The notes under the pieces are model-generated. The model was given only the letters and a program-made list of their open reading frames with translations. It did not search any database and had not been told where the DNA came from. The position numbers and the translations under genes were made by a program. 64,000 nucleotides of DNA from Triglochin maritima. Lineage: Eukaryota > Streptophyta > Magnoliopsida > Alismatales > Juncaginaceae. This document shows, piece by piece, positions 44,823-56,800 of this stretch. The stretch is taken from the NCBI GenBank assembly GCA_963682175.1, contig OY821784.1, positions 25,463,621 to 25,527,620 of the forward strand, read 5' to 3'. Within the stretch, counting starts at the first letter, position 1. Every line of letters begins with the position of its first letter.

Positions 44823-47800
44823 TCAATCACTACTTCCATGTGATTCTTTTTTGCTTTCCCATTTCTCCAGTCTTTTCAAAGCCTCTTGCACCTAGAAGGA
44901 GCATTCGACAAATTAAGTCAAAAGTATAAGTAAATCCCCAAAAATCAATCTCTATGCATTGAACTTGATTTAGTCATCAAACTTTCTGACTTTAATGCAC
45001 CGAATATAATGTAATCCCTTATGTACTCAACAAAGTAAAAAACCACAAGTGTACATCAACTGGTTTGAGAGCTAGTTGGACCTTAAATCCTTATGTACAT
45101 CAACAAGTGTACATAAGTGTACATCCCTTATGTACTCAAAATTATTTTAAGCAGCTATAATAAAATATAATAAAAAAACCTTAAGACGTGAAAAGTTACC
45201 ACAAGAACTAGTATTCTTGTATGGAAATTTTGAAAGGGAAAAATTAAATGACATGTGTTAAATTCATTTTATGAAATAATAAAAATACTCGCAGAAGGAA
45301 AGTACAGATCAGAATATCAAATGATGTCCTAATTACATAAAACTTAAAATTAAAAATGGTTACGATTTACCAAGGTTTTGTATTTTCCAAGAGTTCGGGT
45401 TGGTTTAGGTACTTTTGAAGCTGCAATTTAAGGCATCTGGCAGTAGAGAATTTTCAACTTAAATCGCCCCATCCTCCGCTGTCGTGATGTTGGCCCTATT
45501 ACATAACGTTTTGCTTCTGCGGTTTGTGCCATTGGCATTTGAATTTATATAGGACTTAAGAAGCATGTAAAAGGATAAATTGTGAGGAAATCCCTGACAT
45601 AGTGATTGGCTGTGGTTTTATTTTTCAGTGAGACTTCGCTGTTTGAGCCCTCAACTTAAGATTCGTTGAGCCCTTGGCTTGGTAAAACTTTAGTTAAACT
45701 ATTATATAAGAGGAGAGGTCCACTATCTTAAGAATGTATTGACATCGATCAATCCAACTACCTTTAATGAAAACATAAAATTTAAGCTTTGAAATGAGAA
45801 TTTGAACCGTCAAACTTGTTTTGCATCGTAACATAAGTATTCACGTTGAAAATAATAAACACTAGAAGTCGTTTCATACAATATTTGAAGAATGAAAAGA
45901 CCATTGCACCAGTTTCATTGCAAATTCAACATTACTTGGTCTTATATAAAACATCTTCTAAATTCAATGATTTTTCACGTGCATTCTAATATTGTATTTA
46001 AGATAGTTCAAATTATGATCTACTATATAGATTTTCAATTTTATCATTAAATTTTATGTTACTGAAGAGTGTCAAATTTGCGTTAGCACATTTTAAGGAC
46101 AGTGGATCCAAAGGCACACTTTCATCTACAAGTTACAAGTAACACAGAATAAATGTAGTGTTTTTACATGCATGCACCTTCAACATAACATAATTGGAGA
46201 CATGCATCCGTGTTTCTAAATCTGAATTGCTATTCGTCGCCCTAAAACTATTTAAATCGCCCCAACATATTACCATTTTGCCATTCTCTCATTTCTACTG
46301 CTATAACGCGACATTTTACCCTCCTATCACACATCTCTCTTCATCTTCCTCTTATATTCATAAAAAATAATGTTTTGGAGGTCAGTAATGAGCCAACAGA
46401 CGCCCCGATGTACTCGAATCTGGTAAAATATCCAACATTTTTTTAATAAAAAAATAATAAAAAATTGCGGGCGTCTGGCGGAGCCGCCCAGCGTAGGAGA
46501 GGGGCGTCTGTGTAAGACGCCTCCCCCTAGGGGGCGGCGTTTTACACAGACGCCCCGCCCATGGGACGGGCGTCTGGCTAAGACGTCTCTCTCCTACGCT
46601 GGGCGGCTTAGCCAGACGCCTCTCTTCTACGCTGGGCGTTTTACACAGACGCCCGCAATTTTTTATTATTTTTTTATTAAAAAGATAATTGATTATAAAT
46701 TTAGATAATTACTAAATTAATTAATTAATAAGTTAATAATTACTATATTCGGATGACCGATACCCTTTCGGTACACCGAATAGAGATTTCCAGAGAAATG
46801 TCGAAGCTACTGAGAATAAATATTCGGATAACCGGGTAGAGATCGGTAAACCGACACAATGATTCTAGGAAGATCAAAAACTTACTGTATTTACGATCAC
46901 GGTGGACCGATGGAAACTCGGTCATCCGCATGGAACATGTTCGGTAGACCGAGAAGTAAACGGTCGACCGTCCGACATCACCTTACAACGAGTTTTTGCA
47001 ATTGATGAAAATTCAAAAAAAATTCAGACCCCCGAACGGACCTGTCGATGTGGTATTTCTAAATCAGGAGGTTTTACCACCGGGGATTTTGGATCTTAAA
47101 TTTTTTGAAAATTTAATCACTTGCAAAAAAACTCATTGTAATTTGACCCCGTTACCACCAAAAATCTTGCAACAGAACCTCAAATAATTTGAGATAACAC
47201 ACCGTATAATTTTAAGAATTTATTTATATTTTATTTTTTATTATTAAAAAATACGGGCGTCTGGCTAACACGCCTCCACCAACGTGGAGGCGTCTGGCTA
47301 TCACGCCTCCACCTATTTGGAGGCGTCTTAGCCAGACGCCTCCACGTTCGTGGAGGCGCCTCGCTAAGACGCCTCCACCATGGTGTACGCGTCGTATCCA
47401 GACGCCTCCACCTAGGTGTACGTGTCTTAGCCAGACGCCCATGTCGGAAAAAAAAATCCGCCTCCGTTACCTAGCCGGATTCAGGTGTTTCGCCAGACAT
47501 TTTCGTGGTGTTGCTACTGGGAATGTGAGTAAAACTGAGTCAAATACCTTGCTTAAAGATACGGGACGAAATGGGTATTAATTGATTTGTTAAGGGCAAA
47601 AAGGTAATTTTTGGGGCGATTTAAGTAGTTTTCCGGCGATGAATAGTAGTTCCCTTCTAAATTTATCTTGGACAATTTTGTTGAAGAAGTAGGATTCACA
47701 CAAACGGCGAGTGTGTATATATAAGTAATTTTTAGAGTTTGAAAAATATATTAAAGACGATTCCTGAAATACTTGTGAAATTTTTCACTTATATATACGC

Positions 47801-50800
47801 CGTATGAGGTGCATGCAAGCAAAAAAACTTAAAATGTACTAACAAAGCCTTGCTATGGGCTTACTAATCAGTTGGGGGAATAGGTACTAGTTAATTGGAT
47901 GTAACTAGTATTCTTACTATTTGTGAAAAATGGTATAATATTAGATTTATTTTTTCAACAAACAATTCCATCGTGTAACTATTATTAGTGAAGGTTGGAA
48001 CTACTTATAATTCTAACCGTTGGACTTCAAATAAAAGAAAAAGGGAAGTAAACAACCACTGTAATCAATATCTTATAAGAAGTAAGCCTATACGTTAATG
48101 TTACTGTATATTATGGTGTAATGTTGTGGCATCATAATACTGTTTCTCTAGGTAAGTAGCATCACAACTTACAACTACGTACAGTTCCAGTGTCCATTTG
48201 TGATGGTGTACGTGGAATGATTTTCGCCGATAAATGAACGTAGTAGATAGAAAGGAGATAATATTATATAAGCCGGATCTAAAAACAAATCTGTAGAATC
48301 AAGCATTAATCAAAGGTTGGCGTAATAATATATAACGACTATCGTAGAAAATGGAATATACGTCAGATATACGGTGGTATATACGTCGGATATAAGCATT
48401 CCTAGATCCAACGTCTATGTATATGTCGTATATACATAGACGTCGGTCGCGTAAAATCCAACTTCTATACCTCACGCATAGACGTCGGTCATTCTATATA
48501 TCCGACGTCTATTCTTTAGGTATAGACGTTTGTCTTATACGTAAGTTTTTCATTATTTTTTCTTTGAGTTATCATCTACCTTGAACTTATTTTATGGGTA
48601 CTTTTGGAAAAATATTAACAGGTAAATAATGAGATGATTATCAATAAGATTAATACTTAATACGAGAAAATTTACCTCTTTGTTCCAATTTGTTTTCAAT
48701 GTGACCAATATCAGAATGAATGTCTGAATCATAGTCCCACCTATCATTCCAGACCATATACCCTGCAGTCACATGTTGTGATAATAATTATCTAGTAAAA
48801 TAGATCGACCAAAGCTTATATCAAGAAAATATATAATTTTTTGAAACAAATGGTGGTCAATTTAGTCAAAACTTTCGTCCTAGATGTATAAGACTTAGGT
48901 ATTGTTAGGATGTTTAGTGTGGTGGTTCGTATACAGAAGTGGTGAATAAACTAATAGAGTTCAAGGTAAGCAATTTATCAAACACATAGCATCTATCTAG
49001 CAATCTCCCGACAAATCAAACAACATAACCATGCACAACATCATATTTACGTGGAAATCCAATTGTGAAAAACATGGGTAGCGGAGATGGAGAAGCTTCA
49101 CTATTAGAATGGTTGAAGTACAAGTAGAATGGAACCGCAAATTGCTTGCTGGGACCAGATTGAAAGTTGGGTGATTCTCCAACAACAAGTTTTCCCCAAA
49201 TCCTAAACACTAGCTTATAGTGACTAAACCTACCTCTCAACTTTGGTGGCTCTCTCATCTCAAGATTTCAACAACATTAGGGTTCTAAGAAACTTAGGTA
49301 TTTAGAAGAGAGGATTGGGGCAATCCTAATTTGCTACGGAATGCCCAAACCACTCTTACAAAAAACTACTAGTGTCTAGGTTTCAGTCGACCGTTCGGGA
49401 AATGGTCAACCATTCTTCACATTCCAGTAAACCTCCACTAGCTATTGTTCACTTGGATGCGGTCAACTTTTGGCATGGAAGTTGACCAAATCCGGACGAC
49501 CAAATGAGGTTCGAATGTCCGTTCTCTAGATTCCAGTAACTCCCAGGAAGACACTGTCTCATGGGTAATAGTGGACCGAATGGGTTTCGGTCAATCAATT
49601 CTGGGAGTCCAATGAATTTCAATTTGACTCTGTTGGATACGTTCTGGTGGACCGTTCCTGATGTTTTTTCCAAGGTAACTTTCTAACAATCTTCACCTTG
49701 ACCTGAAAGCCTATCTATTTGGAGACTCCCACATTCATTTATCTTCGTGGTGTCTCCCTTCTCTTCCTTTGCTCCATTTACATGGAGTTCAAACCGACCA
49801 AGCTCGAACAATCTTTGACCTTGGTCAATGTAAATGGTTTTGTGAGCATGTCAACTAGATTGTCTTCGATACCAATCTTCAACATCACCACGTTTACTTC
49901 AAGGATGACCTCCTGAATGAAATGATACCTCACATCAATGTGGTTTGTCCTCTCGTGATGCATTTGATCTTTCATCAAGTGAATGACACTCTGCCTATCA
50001 CAAACGACACTCACTGTCTTCTGACCTAGGCACGACTCTCTATATAATCTTTTCTACCCCAAAGCTTCTTTGATGACTCGGTCGTTGTCATGTAGTTTGC
50101 CTCCGTAGTAGACAAAGTCACGGTATGTTGAAGATTTGCCTTCCAACTAACTGCACTGCTTCCAATAGTGAAAACATATATACTCGGTCATTGATCTTCT
50201 CTTGTCATGAACACACGTATAGTAGGCATCAATGTACCCCATAAGAACATCTGTGGATCTCCCAAACTCCAAAGACAATCCGGATGAACCTTTGAGCTAC
50301 CTCAACATCCACTTCACTACTCGCTAGTGCTTCATTCCTGGATTCCCCATCTAACAACTAACAACACTAACGACTTGTGCTATATCCGAACGTGCGTAAA
50401 TCATATTATACATAATGTGCCAACTGCACTAGTGTAAGGAACTCATCACATTTGTGCTTTCTCCTCCTCGAATTCTGGACATAGATTGGTTGAAAGTTTG
50501 AAGTCATAACTAGCCAACGGAACCTTCTCAGACTTGGCATTCTCTATGCCAAAGTGATTCAAAACTTTCGCCACATACGTCTTCTGAGATAGGAATAACC
50601 TCTTGGACTTTCGATCTCTACGAATATCCATCCCAAGAATTTTCTTTGAGGCACTGAGATCTTTCATCTCGAATTCATCAGATAACAACTTCTTCAGTTC
50701 CATAATTTCAAACATGTCCTTGGCTGTGATTAGCATGTCATACATATATAGAAGCAAGAAAATAGAGGAACCATCCAGAAGTCGCTTCAAATAGAGACAA

Positions 50801-53800
50801 GCATCATAGTTGAAACGCAAGAATCCATGACCAACCATAAAGGAATCAAAACTTTTATACCATTGCCTAGGAGATTGATATAACCCATATAGTGTTTTTA
50901 AGAAGACATACATGCTCTTCCTTTGCCTCTACAACAAAACCCTATGGTTGTCTCATATATCTGTTCCTCAAGTTCTTCATGTAGCAATGTCATCTTCACA
51001 TCTAGTTGCCTTAACTCCAAATCATGTATTTCTACCAAACCTAGCAACACAAATATAAAATGTGTGTTTCACAATAGGAGAAAAGATATCTTTGTAATCG
51101 ACACCTTTGATTTCTCAATTGCCCTTTTGCAACTAAAAGGGCATTGTATCTTGCATCAGAAGTTCCTGAGACACATTCTTTCTTATGGAAGACCCATTTG
51201 TAGCAAACAATCTTTTTTCCTTTTAGAGGCCCATCAAATTTCCATGTTTGCTTTCTATGAAGAGTTTCTATCTCCTCATTCATGGCTCCAAGCCATGTAA
51301 CTGAATCTATCTCCAAAATAACATCACTATATCGATTCAGGTCTCGTGAATTACGAATCTCTTCAGCTGCTTATAATGCATATGCATGTGTGGACTCAAG
51401 GTATCTTTAAAGCTTCTTAATTTTTCTTCTCGGTCTATCTCTTGCAAGGCTATGAATCTCAACATTCTCATGTTGAGATTCTTCCTCATTATCTTCTTGG
51501 GGGTGTAGTTTCAACCTCAACGGATTGTTCAACTTGTTGCTCCACCTGCATTGGAGCACTCTTCTCAACACCTAAAATGTAAGGAACAATAACACAGTCT
51601 TTCTTGAAGGCAACATAGCAACTTCATCAAAGACCCTATCCTTTTCAATCATGAATTTATGAGATTCTAGACACCACAATTTATAACCTTTCACAGTCGG
51701 TTGATAACTAAGAATGATGCACTTCAAAGATCTAACATCTAGTTTTCTTTGATCAACACAAACATAAGCATGACCACCAAAAAACATTTAAATTTGAATA
51801 GTCAGGAAGGCTACCTGACCACACTTCTTCTGGTATCTTGAAGTCCAATGCCAAATGTCGGGAGTGGTTCACAAAGTAGCATTGTAGAGACCGCTTCCGC
51901 CAAAAATTCTTGGACACTCTTCCAATTGGGAGGATAAATCAGGCTCTTTTAAGGAGAGTCTGATTCAACCTTTCTGCAACTCCATTCTACTGTGTTGTGC
52001 GACAAACGTTTTGATGTTTAAGAATGCTTTTGTCTTTGCAAAAGTCATTGGACTCGACTGACAAAAATACCAAACCATTGTTCATTCTCAATCTTTTGAT
52101 GTTCTTTTCTGTTTTGTTTTCAAACATTTTCTTCCCTTGCTTGAAGTATTTGAATACTTCGCTATTGTGCTTGAACACAAATATCTAGGTCTTCCTTGAG
52201 TAGCCATCGGTGAATGTCAACATGTGTCTTGCTCCACCTTTTGATAGAACTTTAAAGGTCCCTATAAGTATGAATGAATATAGTCCAAAGTACCCGTGGT
52301 CCTTTTAACAGTTGTGCCAAAACTGATACGCTTTTGCTTTCCTATGGCATAATGCTTACAAAACTTCAATTAACAGGTTACATAATCTCCAAGCAGGCAT
52401 CATTTGCTCAAAAGCGTCATCCGCTTCTCACTCATGTGACCAAGACTCATGTGCCATAGTTAAGATACTTCATCTTCAAACATGGATGAAGCAGCCACCA
52501 ATGCATCACCAACAAATCTCTCGCCTTGCAATATAGAAAGACTATCAACCTCGGTCTTCTTGCGGTGAATCATAACCAGTGTCCCTTTCCTAATGGTGAT
52601 CAAGTCAATTTTACCATTGAAACTGCAGATATTAGTTGTTAGAGTCCCCACAAATATAGGTTCTTGTTAGTATCCGTCACATGCTTCACATCGGCCAAGA
52701 TTTTGATCGACCCGTCATGGGTTTTCAAATGGATGCTCTCAATGCATGCCAACAACATCACACTAGTCCTTGTTTCTCATGACTACAACTCCACCTGTAC
52801 ATGAATTGTAAGAAGCAAACCAAACTCTACAAGAAGTAATGTGGTGTGTTGAGCAGGTGTTGATCACCCAACCATCGGTATGCGAACCCGAACTTGATGC
52901 TAAAAGAACATAGCCATCGGCCCCTTCGGCAAAATTTGCATCGGACTTGCCCGGTTTACCTAAGCCTTTCTGCTTGTCATTATTCAGTAGATGCCAACAA
53001 TACTCTTCAACCATGTGACCCAGTTTCTTGCAAAACTTTCCCTTCTTGCCTCTAGACTTTGATCTACCCTTTTTTCTTAAACCCTTTTCATTTGATCTCC
53101 TTCTTGCCACCAATGCATCACTCTTACTACTTGAACCTGGGGAACCTTTCTCCATGACATTCTTTATACTTAAGACATTCTTCACATCGAACAAAGAGAT
53201 ACTAGTACGACTATACATGATGGCATCACAGAAGTGTGTCTAAAAGGAATTAAAAGAGCAACACAACAATATCTCTTGATCTTAATCATCATCTTTAACA
53301 TTGAAATTATATATCGGAAATTACGGAATTGAAATCATCCAAGTATAGTTCTAGAGATCTACCTTCGGTCATCAAAATAGGAATAAGCGTTGCTTGTGGA
53401 GGATGATTTGGAAGAGAATACCTATTCCAACTTTGCCCATAACTTTGCCACAATCTTCTCGTGCATCACCTCAAGAAGCACCTCATTGGACAATGAAAAT
53501 TGCTCATGTCCAGGTTTCAGTCGACCGTTCGGGGAACGGTCAACCGTTCTTCACATTCCAGTAAACCTCCACTAGCTATTGTTCACTTGGATGCGGTCAA
53601 TTGTTGGCATGACAGATGACCAAATCCGGACGACCAAATGAGGTTTGAATGTCCGTTCTCTAGATTCTAGTAACTCCCAAGAAGACATTGTCCAATGGAT
53701 AACGGTGGACCGAATGAGATTCAGTGAACTATTTCTGGGAGTCCAGTAAATTTCCATTTGACATTGTTTGATGTGTTCGGGTCGACCGATCCTGATGTTA

Positions 53801-56800
53801 TTTCCAAGACAACTTTCTAACATATATGTGTCTCAATAAATCGACGATGTCCGTAAAATATATTGATGTATTATCAAGTAAGACCAGAATGAAGTGTAGA
53901 ACCAAGCTTTGCCGATAGTCTTGGAATTGTAACTGAGAAGGGCAAAACCATACTCCTAAATATGAAGGATGGTTGATTGGTCGAGAAAGCCTATTAAACA
54001 ATGGTAGTACTATTTATAACACCAACTTGAATGTCATGAATGCGTCCTCAAGAATATATGTACAAAATTATGGTTGGAACTTGGGGCAGGTAAGGCGCCC
54101 ATTCTCAAGGCTGGATGGATGTTGCTTTTGGATTTTTTGGCAATAGTAGGCCAAACATTAATATTTTATTTTAGTTTGGTATTGGTGGGAATAAAGTTGG
54201 GACATGGAACAGGGAGTCATTGCTTGGCTCTAGAAAATTATATAAATTTATATAAGTATGATATGAGATAAATGCTTAGTTTAATTGGTGGGAAATGAGA
54301 TAGATGCTACTGGCAATGAAACTTAGGTCCACTTGACATTTTGTAGTAACTAGCAAGAAGCACAAGTTGATACCACGGAATTAGACAAAATTTGTACCTT
54401 GCATATTACATATAGTATAATTTACATGTAGGACATTTGATGCCACATCAAGAAGGGTGATTTGGCAACCGTGGCCCTTGTCACACCGATAATCCCCATT
54501 ATCCAATACTTCTCTTTCGACACTAAGTTTCCATCCACGTGTAAATGCCATTTATCACAATGTTAAATGCATGAAAAAAATTTACACATGAGAATATGAA
54601 AGGTTTACTGCGAAAATTGGTCTTTATTTCCTTACAATTTACTACTTTATATCGTTTATGTGATTCAACAACTAATAAGGAAAAAATAATTCTTGAATCT
54701 AGTACGAACCTTAGCTCCCAAGTTGAAGTAGAATCCAAGAACACATCCGGATGGAATTCCAATAATGTAGTAGCAACCAACATTCACATAAGCTACAAAA
54801 GCTTGCCATCCACAGCCAACAGCTACACCTGATTAATTTGTTGAAAAAAAAATGTTTACTATATTCTTCGAAACCAGTAATCATCAGTACTAGGCTTTTT
54901 TCTCAAAAAAACAACTACGAATACACGTCACCAGGAACACCGATCGTCCATTAAAAGCATAAGATATCCTATGTTTTTACTGGCACGTACCCGATAAAAC
55001 TGGTTGTATGCCATTGAGAATGAGAGTGAGAACAAGCAAAGGACATAGTTCTGAGACAGCAGCTGCGACTTCTTCTCCATCTGTGAAAGCATAACTAAGA
55101 ACATCCCGGAATAAAAGTACCAGCAGTCCTATCACAACCGAAATTGCAAATGATAACGTCGTCACTACTATGACGGAAAACTCTGCAGCCTTCGGATTGC
55201 CGGCTCCAAGCTCGTTACTTACTCTCACACTGTTGTTTGAAGGAACAACAGGTTAAAAAATCTTAGACTGACACGCCGGTATGTAATCGATGATAAATCA
55301 TTTCTTACAAAAAATTTCCTTAGAATGATTGCTGTTGACTGCAATATTTCTAAAAATATAATTATTTTGCACTAAGATGAAACTACTTCTTTTAGTCTCA
55401 CATTATCAAAAACATTCACGACAACTAAGACAGAAAGGGTTCCAAGAGTCTTGAAGTGCACCAGCTAAGATAGTTTTACGTTGTGGGAAGTGTACGTAAA
55501 CGAATACGAATTACTTAATTAGGTGCAACCTCAAATATCGTTGTTTCTCGTGTACCCAAGCGAAAACTGAAAGTTTTCAGTTGTAGCATTGGTGCACTAT
55601 ATATCCTCCCAAACTTATCTTCTTAAATGTTTGGAGATTATTCCACATATAGTTTCAGCAAAATTTAAGCATTTGACTATCAATATGGGGACCCAGAGAA
55701 TGCATACCTTGCAGCAGCATTGAATCCCACTGATATCATATAAACAAATCCAGTTATATTCATGCTGCAATCCAAGATAAAAAAATGTGAGAAAATATTT
55801 ATCAAAAAAGAATAATTCTTCTCTGGAATCATGACATATTTCATGGTGCAAATGTTAGTTGAGTCTATCAAGACCAGGCGATCAATGCGGTGCTTCACCT
55901 GTGCATTCGTATTCCTTCATGATTTAGGTAGCATTTGCCTTTCGCAAGTTGTTCATACGTCGAATAACTTTCTCATTATTTTCTTGTCTTTAGTGGATCC
56001 GATCTCGACAATTTTGGGAAGTAGACAATAATGTAGTCACGTGTATGGACAAAGTCACCTCGTGAAGCAGGATTTCGTTTCCAATTGGGATCCGTCCTTC
56101 CAAATTACTTGTTCGAATACTATATCTCCTAAACAAAATTCTATTCTCTATGTTGTCCTAATAACATGGACAAGTAATTAAGTTCGACTACTGTAGAGCA
56201 TACTAATATGCGTAATACTATAGATTCATGTTAACAGATCGTGAGGTGTGTTCTATAAGATGCTCTGGGATTCGAAGACGTGTCACTTTCGATTTTATGT
56301 ATATTTACTAGCGTCAGTAAAAGATGCTTATCCCAAACGTTAGAAAGTGATAGTTGTGGGAATATGATTTATTCTTTCGCGTGCTAAACAGAACACATAC
56401 CAATGGTACATCCTCATGTAAGTCCTATAAGGTCTCCATAAACTTAGTATTGATATGTGGTTTAATATTTATTACAATTTTAAAACTAATATTGTCCTTT
56501 TATAATATGACATCAACAAACACAACTTTAATGTGGTGTTTTACACTAGTAAAAACAAATTTATAAAGGTTTCATAACCACAAAGTTCAAGTGGTTGTCA
56601 CGCTTTTTGGTGATTTTTTTGGGCAAACATGCCACCAAGATAGTGAATGGATGAAGTCAAATTAACTTCCCAGTTTCCACAACTAAATTGTCATTGTACA
56701 CAATTCTTGTAACACAGTTACTTGTTTACGATAATCAATACGACTTTACTGTTTAATATTTTTTAATACAATTGTAATTAGATTTTACATTTTGCATTTT

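Larger units (their letters stand above)
46223..47654. mobile_element. Non-autonomous Mutator-like element in MATE intron 6
   Basis: The inverted ends (CTATTCGTCGCC..AAACTATTTAAATCGCCCC at 46230 and its complement ending ~47645) are about 45 bases long at reasonable identity. They are flanked by near-perfect 9-bp duplications TTCTAAATC (46214-46222) and TTCTAAATT (47655-47663), the size made by Mutator transposases. The right subterminal 200 bases match, inverted, the left end of the transposase-bearing element at 59736. The interior has two arrays of AGACGCC..GGCGTCT words (46445-46660, 47258-47440) and a patch of TCGG..CCGA palindromes (46745-46975). No transposase frame. Confidence 0.88.
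48903..53822 (-). mobile_element. Degenerate Copia element in MATE intron 5
   Basis: Orientation is the same as the host gene. The 3' LTR is 48903-49688 (minus strand TGTTAGAA..CCTAACA, 786 bases), next to a purine tract AAGGTGAAGAT (49689-49699). The 5' LTR is represented only by 53511-53822, about 312 bases, joined directly to internal gag sequence; U5, primer site and gag start are deleted. The flanking five bases are GGTAT and TATAT, a poor match, so the target duplication is decayed or was never exact. The interior carries gag, protease, integrase, RT and RNase H remnants in normal Copia order. Confidence 0.85.

Noticed and set aside
47258..47440. Short palindromic repeats resembling CRISPR or attachment sites
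   Set aside because: They lie inside a Mutator-like element with matching terminal repeats and 9-bp duplication, and the words alternate in orientation.
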